DNA of 33,896 nucleotides from Roseburia sp. (lineage in GTDB: Bacteria > Bacillota > Clostridia > Lachnospirales > Lachnospiraceae), in NCBI GenBank assembly GCA_003483745.1, contig DMYD01000026.1, positions 1 through 33,896 on the forward strand, in the 5' to 3' direction. Positions 16,189-23,578 of this stretch are shown here, piece by piece (positions within the stretch are counted from its first letter, which is position 1; each line of letters opens with the position of its first letter). The notes under the pieces were generated by a model, which ran no database searches, was not told the origin of the DNA, and worked only from the letters and a program-made list of their open reading frames with translations. Both the position numbers and the translations under genes were made by a program.

Positions 16189-16767
16189 ATGAATGCGTTG
16201 GAGAATCTGCTGATCATAGCAGGCATATCGCTGGATATATTTGCAGCCATGGAGTGTCAGGGATCGCTGGTAGCAAAGATAGATAAGAAACAGCTTGGCA
16301 AACTGTGCGTACTGATTGCTGCATGGCAGATGGCAGCGCTGTTCGTCGGGAGTTACCTGTCAGGAATCTTGTACCGCAATACCATAACGCACAATGAAAA
16401 AGTGACTGGATTTGTCATTGCAGCAGCCATCTTTTTCTGCCTGGGAGTGCGGCTGGTTGCAAAAGCCATAAAAAACGAACGTATTGTAGAGCACTGTGAG
16501 CAGAAAATCGGCTGGAAGCGGTTTTTGACGATTGCAGCAGTTACAAGCATTTACACCCTGCTGACGGGGATTGCATTTGGTTTCCTTGGTACAAATCTGC
16601 TGGTAATGCTTCTGATGATCGCAGGAATTACGGTTGCGGTTGTTGTGGCAGGTATTTATACCGGATATCACCTTGGATTTGAGCATAAGTCAAAAGCGTA
16701 TGTCGCAGGAGCAATTCTTCTGTGGATCGCAGGAATAGACGTTATTGTACGACATATTTTGCGGTAG
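16189..16767 (+). CDS. MntP-like six-TM membrane protein
   Basis: A 192-residue membrane protein. It starts LLIIAGISLDIFAAMECQG, matching the N-terminal SLDAFA-type motif (acidic residue in TM1) of the MntP/YtaF (former DUF204) efflux family, and has a second half-repeat ending GHxLG-like YHLGFEHKSKAYVAGAILLWIAGIDVIV. Six TM helices in two sets of three are visible. MntP exports Mn2+; whether this homologue does is unknown. AGGAGG lies 6-7 bases before the ATG. It is 23 bases downstream of the heptad-repeat gene and ends the exporter operon before the terminator at 16817. Confidence 0.72.
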   Translation: MNALENLLIIAGISLDIFAAMECQGSLVAKIDKKQLGKLCVLIAAWQMAALFVGSYLSGILYRNTITHNEKVTGFVIAAAIFFCLGVRLVAKAIKNERIVEHCEQKIGWKRFLTIAAVTSIYTLLTGIAFGFLGTNLLVMLLMIAGITVAVVVAGIYTGYHLGFEHKSKAYVAGAILLWIAGIDVIVRHILR

Positions 16768-16816
16768 GATCATAGATTTCGTATTTTGTGGGAAGAATGC
16801 TTCTCATAAATAAAAG

Positions 16817-16873
16817 AAAATCCGGTTTCTGACTGTCAGGAAAAAGCCTGGCTGTGGGAAACCGGATTTTTTT
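16817..16873 (+). terminator. Terminator of the MMPL operon
   Basis: Perfect 13-bp stem AAAATCCGGTTTC (16817-16829) / GAAACCGGATTTT (16858-16870), with a smaller hairpin inside the loop and seven T at the 3' side. Confidence 0.85.
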
Positions 16874-16879
16874 CGCACG

Positions 16880-16908
16880 TTGCAACAAGTTTTTTTCTCC
16901 GCTATAAT
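16880..16908 (+). promoter_or_regulatory. Promoter of the radical SAM gene
   Basis: TTGCAA (16880-16885), 17 bases, perfect TATAAT (16903-16908); only 24 bases remain to the start codon. Confidence 0.8.
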
Positions 16909-16932
16909 AAGAAAAATGGAGGCACAAAACAG

Positions 16933-18780
16933 ATGAAGATTTTACTTACGGCGATCAATGCCAAATATATACATTCCAATCTTGCCGTGTATAACCTGCG
17001 TGCGTACGCCGCGCATTATGCAAAGGGCATGGATGATTCCGATACAGTAGAGATCGGGGAATATACGATCAATAACCAGATGGAGGATATTTTAGAGGGG
17101 ATCTACAAGGCGAAGCCGGATGTTCTCATGTTTTCCTGCTATATCTGGAATATTGCTTATGTGGAAGAACTGTCGGAAGAGTTTCACAAGCTGTGTCCGG
17201 AAGTCCCAATCTGGGTGGGAGGCCCGGAGGTTTCTTATGAGACGGAAAGCTTTTTGAGACAGCATCCGCAGATCACCGGTGTGATGATCGGAGAAGGGGA
17301 GAAAACTTTTTGTGAACTGGCAGAGTATTATGCCGGAGAAATACGAAGTGACAAAGAAGCAAAAGAAACACAGAAAATAAAACAAAGTGCAAAACTTAGA
17401 GAAATTGCCGGGATCGCATACCGGAATGAAGAAGAAATCATTTTTACCGCACCGCGGGAAATGCTCGATTTAAGTGATATCCCATTTTGCTATGACAAAG
17501 CAGGCGATTTTAAAAACCGTATCATTTATTATGAGTCGAGCCGTGGCTGCCCGTTTTCCTGTAGTTACTGTTTATCCTCGGTGGAAAAGCAGCTTCGTTT
17601 CCGTGACACGGAACTCGTAAAAAAGGAACTGCAGTTTTTTATTGACCGGGAAGTGCCACAGGTGAAATTTGTGGACAGGACATTCAACTGTAATCATGTA
17701 CATGCGATGGAAATCTGGTCTTACATCAAGGAACATGATAACGGAATTACCAATTTCCATTTTGAGATTTCTGCAGATCTGTTAAGGGAAGAAGAACTTG
17801 CGCTGATCGGTACAATGCGGCCGGGGCTGATCCAGTTAGAAATCGGTGTACAGTCGACAAATGGGGCAACGATCAAAGAAATCCACCGTACCATGCAGCT
17901 TGAACGGTTAAAGGAAGTTGTCAAAAAGGTTCAGAAACATGAGAATATCCATGAACATTTAGACCTGATCGCAGGACTTCCGTTTGAAGATTATGATACG
18001 TTTGCAAGATCGTTTGATGAGATTTATGAACTTCGCCCGAACCAGCTGCAGCTTGGATTTTTAAAGGTGTTAAAGGGATCTTATATGTATGAGCATGCGA
18101 AAGAATATGAGATCGCGTATCACAGCAGACCGCCTTATGAAGTGCTTAAGACAAAGTGGCTTCCCTATGAGGATGTGTTAAAGATACGTCAGGTGGAAGA
18201 AATGCTTGAGGTGTATTATAACAGCGGGCAGTTTGAAGTTACGATGAAGGTGCTCGGAGTCCTGTTTCAGAGCGCATTTTTTATGTTTCAGGAACTCGGA
18301 AAATTTTATGAGAGAAAAGGCTATTTTGGTATGAGCCACGCAAGGATCCGTCGCTCGGAAATTCTGCTTGAATTTATCGAAGAAATAGCAGGCGGTAATA
18401 TAACGGAAGATGAGCAGAGGAATTTTACAGATATCTGTAAGAATCTGGATCATCCGGAAATCTTAGATATCATAAAAGAAAGCCTGGTCTTTGATCTGTA
18501 TTACCGTGAAAATTGTAAGAGCAGACCGGCGTGGGCAAAAGATTTAAGTGCATGGAAACAGGTGACGCGGGCATACTGCAAGAATGGAAAGCAGTCGCAT
18601 GTGGAATGCTTTTCCTACCGGTTCCCGGATAAGGGGGAGCGTGTATTAAAAGAACTGCCGGAACATGCAGAAAAGCCGCTGTACGCGCTGTTTGATTATA
18701 CAGACAGGGATCCTTTGGATCATCAGGCGAAGGTAACGTGGATCATGGAGGAAGAGGATGCAGGATTATGTAGTCATTGA
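16933..18780 (+). CDS. B12-binding domain radical SAM protein (DUF4080-type)
   Basis: Cytoplasmic 615-residue enzyme. The N-terminal cobalamin-binding Rossmann-like domain (about 1-135) starts MKILLTAINAKYIHSNLAVYNL and contains VWVGGPEV-like and GVMIGEGE motifs. The radical SAM domain (about 195-410) carries the [4Fe-4S] motif CPFSCSYC with C206, C210 and C213. The C-terminal domain (about 440-610), ending in LFDYTDRDPLDHQAKV, matches the region called DUF4080 in such proteins. The substrate is not known for this subgroup. GGAGG lies 10 bases before the ATG. The last 23 bases overlap the exonuclease gene, implying translational coupling. Confidence 0.9.
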   Translation: MKILLTAINAKYIHSNLAVYNLRAYAAHYAKGMDDSDTVEIGEYTINNQMEDILEGIYKAKPDVLMFSCYIWNIAYVEELSEEFHKLCPEVPIWVGGPEVSYETESFLRQHPQITGVMIGEGEKTFCELAEYYAGEIRSDKEAKETQKIKQSAKLREIAGIAYRNEEEIIFTAPREMLDLSDIPFCYDKAGDFKNRIIYYESSRGCPFSCSYCLSSVEKQLRFRDTELVKKELQFFIDREVPQVKFVDRTFNCNHVHAMEIWSYIKEHDNGITNFHFEISADLLREEELALIGTMRPGLIQLEIGVQSTNGATIKEIHRTMQLERLKEVVKKVQKHENIHEHLDLIAGLPFEDYDTFARSFDEIYELRPNQLQLGFLKVLKGSYMYEHAKEYEIAYHSRPPYEVLKTKWLPYEDVLKIRQVEEMLEVYYNSGQFEVTMKVLGVLFQSAFFMFQELGKFYERKGYFGMSHARIRRSEILLEFIEEIAGGNITEDEQRNFTDICKNLDHPEILDIIKESLVFDLYYRENCKSRPAWAKDLSAWKQVTRAYCKNGKQSHVECFSYRFPDKGERVLKELPEHAEKPLYALFDYTDRDPLDHQAKVTWIMEEEDAGLCSH

Positions 18781-19465
18781 TCTTGAAATGACAGGTCTGA
18801 ATGCAAAGACCGATCATATTTTAGAGGTGGGGGCAGTCAGAGTCAGAAATCATCGGGCGGTCGATAAATTTGGTGCGATTTTATGCCAGAACATAAAGAT
18901 ACCGGAAAAAGTAACCGAAATTACCGGTATTACAGAAACAATGGTGCGGGCTGGAATGGATAAAGAAGAGACGATGCGGCAGTTTTTTGAATTTATCGGA
19001 GATGACATCATCGTCGGACAGAATGTGATTTTTGACTATGGATTTTTGAAACAGTGGGCGGTAAATCACAATATGCCTTTGGAACGGAATGCAGTGGATA
19101 CCTTAAAACTTGCACGAAAATTTTTGCCGAAAGAGCAGAAAAAAGATTTAGAAAGCCTGTGTGCGTACTTTGGGGTAAAAAGAGAAAATGCACACCGGGC
19201 ATTTCATGATGCCTACGAGACCTGGCAGGTTTACGAGGCACTCAGGGAACGATATGAGGAAGAATCTGCCGGAGAGTTTTTGCCGAAGCCACTTCTTTAT
19301 AAGGCTAAAAAACAGACACCGGCGACGGCGCGGCAGATCAGATATTTAAGAGAATATGCGGCGCATTATCAGATCACACTGCCGGATGATTTCACGGAAA
19401 TGACCAGAAGTGAGGCGTCGAGACTGACAGACCGGCTGATCGCCACTTATGGGAAAATGCCATAA
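18758..19465 (+). CDS. DEDDh 3'-5' exonuclease (DnaQ/PolC-like)
   Basis: A 235-residue nuclease. Exo I DLEMTGL (D8, E10), Exo II VGQNVIFDYGFL (D93) and Exo III HRAFHD (H146, D151) give a complete DEDDh active site, as in the epsilon proofreading subunit and PolC exonuclease. After about residue 185 there is a 50-residue helical tail (PATARQIRYLREYAAHY, then MTRSEASRLTDRL), a small module also appended to other Firmicute proteins. It may bind nucleic acid; that is a guess. It starts inside the radical SAM gene, preceded by GAGGAAGAGG. No terminator is evident before the convergent gene 47 bases on. Confidence 0.88.
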   Translation: MQDYVVIDLEMTGLNAKTDHILEVGAVRVRNHRAVDKFGAILCQNIKIPEKVTEITGITETMVRAGMDKEETMRQFFEFIGDDIIVGQNVIFDYGFLKQWAVNHNMPLERNAVDTLKLARKFLPKEQKKDLESLCAYFGVKRENAHRAFHDAYETWQVYEALRERYEEESAGEFLPKPLLYKAKKQTPATARQIRYLREYAAHYQITLPDDFTEMTRSEASRLTDRLIATYGKMP

Positions 19466-19512
19466 AATATTATGTGTGGAACGAGCCGGATGTCTATGAA
19501 GCATGATACGGA

Positions 19513-20139
19513 TCATTGTACCGGAGTATTTGCGGTATCTTCCGGGAGCATGGCGGTCAGTTTTTCTACGATCGAACGCTTCATCAGAGAATCAAGCTGC
19601 TCTGCAGATACAAGAAGTTCACGGATCTTCCCGGTTTCGCCGCAAGATTTGTAAATCTCTGCTAAAAGCAGATAATTCCGGCTTAAGTCGGAGCCGATGC
19701 TGATACCGTATTCTAAAACCACGCGGGCATCCTCCGTATGACCAAGTTCAAAAAGCTGTCCGGCATAGGCGGTAAGAGTCTGACAGAGTGTGGTAAAATT
19801 CTGTTCGTATTCCGTCAGGGCAGGAAGACTGGCCGTACCATAGGTGATCTTTAAATCGGTATTGGTCTGTGTGCCCAGATTGACGATCTTTTGTCCGGAA
19901 AGAGCCTGCAGAGAGTTTTCATAATTTTTTAATGAATCATTTTCGTACATACCTATTGGAAATTTGTCAAAAGGTATGGTAATATAGGGAAGTCCGCTTA
20001 AATCCTTTAAACGGGTGTTATTTGCGATAGATTCTCTTTTCCAGAAACGGTCAGTTACGTTCTCCTGGGAGCGGTTTGAACGTTTACGGAAAAATGTAAG
20101 CAGGCAGATAACTGCGATTAGTAAACCTAAAAATGGCAT
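19513..20139 (-). CDS. Membrane-anchored helical-repeat protein, unknown function
   Basis: Not recognised by name. 208 residues: an N-terminal TM helix (FLGLLIAVICLLTFF) followed by Arg/Lys residues, so the rest is probably cytoplasmic, then a middle region (LPYITIPFDKFPIG) and a C-terminal half of amphipathic helices. The stretch YAGQLFELGHTEDARVVLEYGISIGSD followed by NYLLLAEIYKSCGETGKIRELLVSAEQL has the spacing of TPR-like repeats. GGAAAGGA lies 6 bases before the ATG. It diverges from a 34-codon gene only 48 bases away and converges on the exonuclease gene. Possibly a protein-interaction scaffold. Confidence 0.72.
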   Translation of the reverse strand: MPFLGLLIAVICLLTFFRKRSNRSQENVTDRFWKRESIANNTRLKDLSGLPYITIPFDKFPIGMYENDSLKNYENSLQALSGQKIVNLGTQTNTDLKITYGTASLPALTEYEQNFTTLCQTLTAYAGQLFELGHTEDARVVLEYGISIGSDLSRNYLLLAEIYKSCGETGKIRELLVSAEQLDSLMKRSIVEKLTAMLPEDTANTPVQ

Positions 20140-20187
20140 GTGAAGTCCTTTCCGTGCCGTGTTTTTCTGAGATGGAGGTACATCGGT

Positions 20188-20292
20188 ATGTATGATTTTA
20201 GTAAAAAGAAAAATAAAAAAGTACTTGCAGCAGTTGTGATCATTCTGGTTGGAACAATGTTGCTTACTACTGTACTTGCGGCACTGTTGTAA
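20188..20292 (+). CDS. Small single-TM membrane protein (34 aa)
   Basis: A very short gene: MYDFSKKKNKK, then one hydrophobic helix (VLAAVVIILVGTMLLTTVL) and stop. GGAGG (20174-20178) sits 9 bases before the ATG, the reading frame is intact, and the positive N-terminus fits an inside-facing, single-pass protein. It lies between the divergent minus-strand gene and the VanW gene, with 139 bases before the latter. Function unknown; possibly a regulatory membrane peptide. It is near the size limit for gene finding, so conservation should decide. Confidence 0.6.
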   Translation: MYDFSKKKNKKVLAAVVIILVGTMLLTTVLAALL

Positions 20293-20359
20293 TAAATCTG
20301 TTCATGTAAAATATACTAAAAACAGGGGAAACAGTCAAATATATTCGTGGTAATGCATC

Positions 20360-20387
20360 TTGAAAAAGAGGGCAGTTGTGATAAAAT
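20360..20387 (+). promoter_or_regulatory. Promoter of the VanW-family gene
   Basis: TTGAAA (20360-20365), 16 bases, TAAAAT (20382-20387), 45 bases upstream of the start codon. Confidence 0.55.
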
Positions 20388-20431
20388 GAACAACAAAGAT
20401 TCAGTAAAAGTAATAGTTTCAGAGGGAAAAG

Positions 20432-21988
20432 ATGAAAAAAACGTGTAAAATATTAGCAGCTTTGGGGTTGACCGTGGTATTTGGCATCATTTTAAATCCG
20501 GCGCAGGCAAAAGCGGAAGACACAGACCGTATTGCGCAGGGAGTATATATTGGCAATATCGATGTCAGTGGAATGACGAAGCAGGAAGCCTTAGATGCAG
20601 TGACTGATTATGTAAATAATGCGGGGGAAGCCGTATTTACATTGACTGCAGGAGAGCATAGCACGCAGGTAAAGGCATCAGATCTGGCACTTGAGTTTAC
20701 CGATATGAATGTTGTTTCAGAGGCAATGGATATCGGAAAAAGAGGCAATCTGATCAAAAGATACAAAGATAAGAAAGACCTTGAAAATGGCAGTGTTGTC
20801 ATTGACATGGCGTTGAATGTAGATCATGATACCGTTTCCGAACTGCTTGCCGAGAAGGCAGATGGACTTGATAAGAAAGCAGTAGACAACGGACTGGTGC
20901 GCGAAAATGGTGCGTTTAAGATCATCAAAGGATCACAGGGTGTTGAGGTCAATGTAGAAAAGTCGATTGCTGCGATTGAAAATTATGTCAGTGATGACTG
21001 GGACGGACAGGGTGGAAATATTGAACTTGTAGCAGAGATCGTGGAACCGAAGGGAAGCGAGGAAGAACTTTCCAAGGTCAAAGATCTGCTCGGAGGATTC
21101 AATACGAATTACAGTTCTTCTACCCAGAACCGCTGTGACAATATTGCGACGGCAGCAGGAAAGATCAACGGAACGGTTTTGTATCCGGGCGAAGAATTTT
21201 CGGTATATGAGACGATTGGACCGTTAGATGCAGACAATGGTTATGAACTGGCAGGAGCCTATGAAAATGGACAGACGGTACAGTCCTACGGTGGTGGTGT
21301 CTGCCAGGTTTCGACAACATTATATAATGCAGTAATTTTAGCGGAACTCGAAGTTACGGAGCGCTCAAATCATTCGATGATCGTTACCTACGTAAAGCCA
21401 TCCATGGATGCTGCAATCGCGGGTGATTACAAGGATTTAAAATTTGTAAATAATCAGGATGTACCGATCTATATCGAAGGATATACATCCGGGAAAAATG
21501 TTTATTTCAACATTTATGGGGAAGAGACAAGACCTGCAAACCGCAAGGTGACATATGAGAGTGAAGTTGTATCGGAACAGGATCCGGGTACACAGTTTGT
21601 TGCAACCGGAGATCCGATAGGAGCCATGAGCGTGTCGCAGGGAAAACATATCGGATATGTGGCACAGCTTTGGAAGATCGTTACGGTAGACGGTGTGGAG
21701 GAGAGCCGTGAAGTATTTAATAAGAGTACTTACAAGGCATCACCGAAGATCGTAAATGTTGGAACAGCATCGGAAGATCCGAATGCTTCAGCAGCGGTCG
21801 GAGCTGCATTAGCGACGGGCGATGAGGGAACCATCTATGCCACAGTGGCACAGTATACGGCAGCGGCAACAGCCGCACCGGAGCAGCCGGCAGAGAATCA
21901 GTCCGCAGAGGAACAGGCGATTGTTGGCGACGGACAGGTGGATGTCAGCGGAGATTCCAGTGGAAGCACTGGCGGAGATGGTCAGTAA
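20432..21988 (+). CDS. VanW family protein with peptidoglycan-binding-like domain
   Basis: Exported 518-residue protein. Signal peptide about 1-28 (KKTCKILAALGLTVVFG, cleaved near AKAE). A region about 40-200 has the repeated IDVSGMTKQEAL and GVEVNVEKSIAAI pattern of the YoaR-like putative peptidoglycan-binding domain. The VanW domain (about 218-350) shows LYPGEEFSVYETIGP, AYENGQTVQSYGGGVCQVSTTLYNA and SNHSMIVTYV. A strand-rich G5-like stretch follows, then a low-complexity Ala/Glu/Gly tail from about 460. VanW occurs in some vancomycin-resistance clusters, but its function is unknown and this isolated gene does not imply resistance. GAGGGAAAAG precedes the ATG. Confidence 0.9.
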   Translation: MKKTCKILAALGLTVVFGIILNPAQAKAEDTDRIAQGVYIGNIDVSGMTKQEALDAVTDYVNNAGEAVFTLTAGEHSTQVKASDLALEFTDMNVVSEAMDIGKRGNLIKRYKDKKDLENGSVVIDMALNVDHDTVSELLAEKADGLDKKAVDNGLVRENGAFKIIKGSQGVEVNVEKSIAAIENYVSDDWDGQGGNIELVAEIVEPKGSEEELSKVKDLLGGFNTNYSSSTQNRCDNIATAAGKINGTVLYPGEEFSVYETIGPLDADNGYELAGAYENGQTVQSYGGGVCQVSTTLYNAVILAELEVTERSNHSMIVTYVKPSMDAAIAGDYKDLKFVNNQDVPIYIEGYTSGKNVYFNIYGEETRPANRKVTYESEVVSEQDPGTQFVATGDPIGAMSVSQGKHIGYVAQLWKIVTVDGVEESREVFNKSTYKASPKIVNVGTASEDPNASAAVGAALATGDEGTIYATVAQYTAAATAAPEQPAENQSAEEQAIVGDGQVDVSGDSSGSTGGDGQ

Positions 21989-22024
21989 TTTAAGAAATAA
22001 CAGGATTGTACGTTTCGCGAACAT

Positions 22025-22039
22025 TCTATTGTCATGAAT
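22025..22039 (+). repeat. 15-bp repeat shared with 2258-2272
   Basis: TCTATTGTCATGAAT occurs identically here (37 bases after the VanW stop) and at 2258-2272 (just after the chemoreceptor gene). In both places it lies 7 bases in front of a hairpin. It may be the conserved edge of a dispersed intergenic element. Confidence 0.5.
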
Positions 22040-22046
22040 AAAAAAG

Positions 22047-22070
22047 AGGCTGCCCCGCAAGGGACAGCCT
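22047..22070. other. Hairpin with GCAA tetraloop upstream of the AIR-synthase-like gene
   Basis: AGGCTGCCCC-GCAA-GGGACAGCCT forms nine pairs and one C-A mismatch. On the plus strand no T-tract follows, so it is not a normal terminator for the VanW gene. On the minus strand six T follow, so it could stop antisense transcription. Confidence 0.6.
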
Positions 22071-22098
22071 ATAACTATAAACAGGGATGGAGATTGTG

Positions 22099-23085
22099 AT
22101 GAAGATTGGAAAAGTACCGGAGAATGTACTGAAACGCTCCGTATTTAAACAGATACATACCAAAAGACCGGAGGTCATTTTAGGCGCCGGAGTGGGAGAG
22201 GACTGTGCAGCGGTCAAGCTTGCGGAGGATGAGACACTTGTGATGTCCACCGATCCGATCACGGGAACGGCACAGGATATCGGTACGCTTGCGATCCAGA
22301 TCACGGCAAATGATCTTGCCAGTGCAGGAGCAGAGCCGGTCGGCGTGCTGCTTACGGTTTTACTTCCGCCAAAGATCGAAGAACCCGAACTGCGGGAGAT
22401 GATGCAGCAGGTAGAGGCGGCATGCGCGAAGGCGGGTGTACAGGTCATGGGTGGTCATACAGAGATTACAGCGGTTGTAAATCAGCCGGTTATTTCCGTG
22501 TGCGGCGTTGGTAAAGTAAAAGACGGATGCCTGATCTCCACCGGAGGTGCAAAGCCTGGCATGGACATTCTTGTGACTAAGTGGATCGGTATTGAGGGAA
22601 CCTCCATCATTGCAAAGGAAAAAGAAAAAGAGCTTTTGACAAGATTTTCTGCACCGTTTATTGAAAATGCGAAAAAACTGGATGTATATTTATCCGTGCT
22701 TTCAGAGGCCGCAGTCGCCGTTCGGTCTGGCGTTAGTGCTATGCATGACGTCACAGAGGGCGGTATCTTTGGCGCACTCTGGGAAATGGCAGAAGCATCT
22801 GGCGTCGGACTTGAAATCGATTTAAAAAAGATTCCCGTTCGTCAGGAGACAATCGAAATCTGTGAATTTTTTGGAATCAATCCATATGAACTGATTTCAA
22901 GCGGGTCTATGCTGATGGCAGCAGCCGATGGTAACCTGCTGGTAAATGAGCTGAAAAAGGCAGGAATACCGGCGACGATCATCGGAAAGGCAACAGCTGG
23001 AAATGACAGAGTTTTGTTAAATGAGGATGAGAGACGGTTTTTAGAGCCGCCTAAGACGGATGAATTATATAAGGTAGTATCATAA
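22099..23085 (+). CDS. AIR synthase (PurM/HypE/ThiL/SelD-fold) family protein
   Basis: Cytoplasmic protein of about 328 residues with the two-domain PurM fold. The N-terminal ATP-binding half has GVGEDCAAVKL, TDPITG, ITANDLASAGAEPVG and VMGGHTEIT; the C-terminal half has MHDVTEGGIFGALWEMAEASG. It most resembles HypE-like proteins, but the chain ends in KTDELYKVVS and lacks the C-terminal Cys that HypE needs for cyanation, and no hyp genes are nearby. The substrate is therefore unassigned. ATG 22099 is preferred over 22087 because TGGAG lies 6 bases upstream. First gene of a tight run reaching ecfT; the next gene starts 15 bases on. Confidence 0.88.
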   Translation: MKIGKVPENVLKRSVFKQIHTKRPEVILGAGVGEDCAAVKLAEDETLVMSTDPITGTAQDIGTLAIQITANDLASAGAEPVGVLLTVLLPPKIEEPELREMMQQVEAACAKAGVQVMGGHTEITAVVNQPVISVCGVGKVKDGCLISTGGAKPGMDILVTKWIGIEGTSIIAKEKEKELLTRFSAPFIENAKKLDVYLSVLSEAAVAVRSGVSAMHDVTEGGIFGALWEMAEASGVGLEIDLKKIPVRQETIEICEFFGINPYELISSGSMLMAAADGNLLVNELKKAGIPATIIGKATAGNDRVLLNEDERRFLEPPKTDELYKVVS

Positions 23086-23100
23086 CAATGGAGGATTATC

Positions 23101-23577
23101 ATGCGTGAAAAGATTTTAACATTTATAGAGAAGAACAGCAGAATTGATTTAAAAGAACTGGCTATTATTTTAGGTGTGGATGAGGCAACTGTGGTAAATG
23201 AGCTTCAGAAAATGGAAGAGGAGCATATCATCTGCGGATACCATACTTTAATTGACTGGGATAAGGCAGGAATTGAAAAAGTAACAGCTTTAATTGAGGT
23301 GCGTGTTACACCACAGCGCGGAATGGGATTTGACAAAGTGGCAGAGCGTATTTATAACTACCCGGAAGTAAATTCCGTTTATCTGATCTCCGGTGGATTT
23401 GATTTTATGGTGACGATCGAAGGAAAAACACTGCGTGAGGTTTCCCAGTTTGTCTCCGATAAACTTTCACCGCTTGATTCTGTCTTAAGCACAAAGACGA
23501 ATTTTATCCTGAAAAAATACAAAGATCACGGAACCGTTATGGCAGAACCGGCAAAAGATGAAAGGATAGAGATGTAA
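23101..23577 (+). CDS. Lrp/AsnC family transcriptional regulator
   Basis: A 158-residue regulator. The N-terminal HTH (DLKELAIILGVDEATVVNELQKMEEEHIICGY, about 16-47) is followed by an RAM/AsnC ligand domain (LIEVRVTP, then YNYPEVNSVYLISGGFDFMVTIEG). GGAGG lies 6-7 bases before the ATG. The aminotransferase start codon follows its stop by a single base. Lrp/AsnC genes paired with aminotransferases are common in Clostridia and usually sense amino acids; likely local or autoregulatory control, by inference. Confidence 0.92.
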   Translation: MREKILTFIEKNSRIDLKELAIILGVDEATVVNELQKMEEEHIICGYHTLIDWDKAGIEKVTALIEVRVTPQRGMGFDKVAERIYNYPEVNSVYLISGGFDFMVTIEGKTLREVSQFVSDKLSPLDSVLSTKTNFILKKYKDHGTVMAEPAKDERIEM

Positions 23578-23578
23578 T

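Noticed and set aside
20432..21988. VanW gene as evidence of a vancomycin-resistance cluster
   Set aside because: No vanA/H/X/R/S-type genes nearby; VanW-domain proteins are widespread in Clostridia without resistance.
22034..22099. 21-codon frame starting at ATG 22034
   Set aside because: No ribosome binding site, and it runs through the GCAA hairpin; unlikely to be translated.
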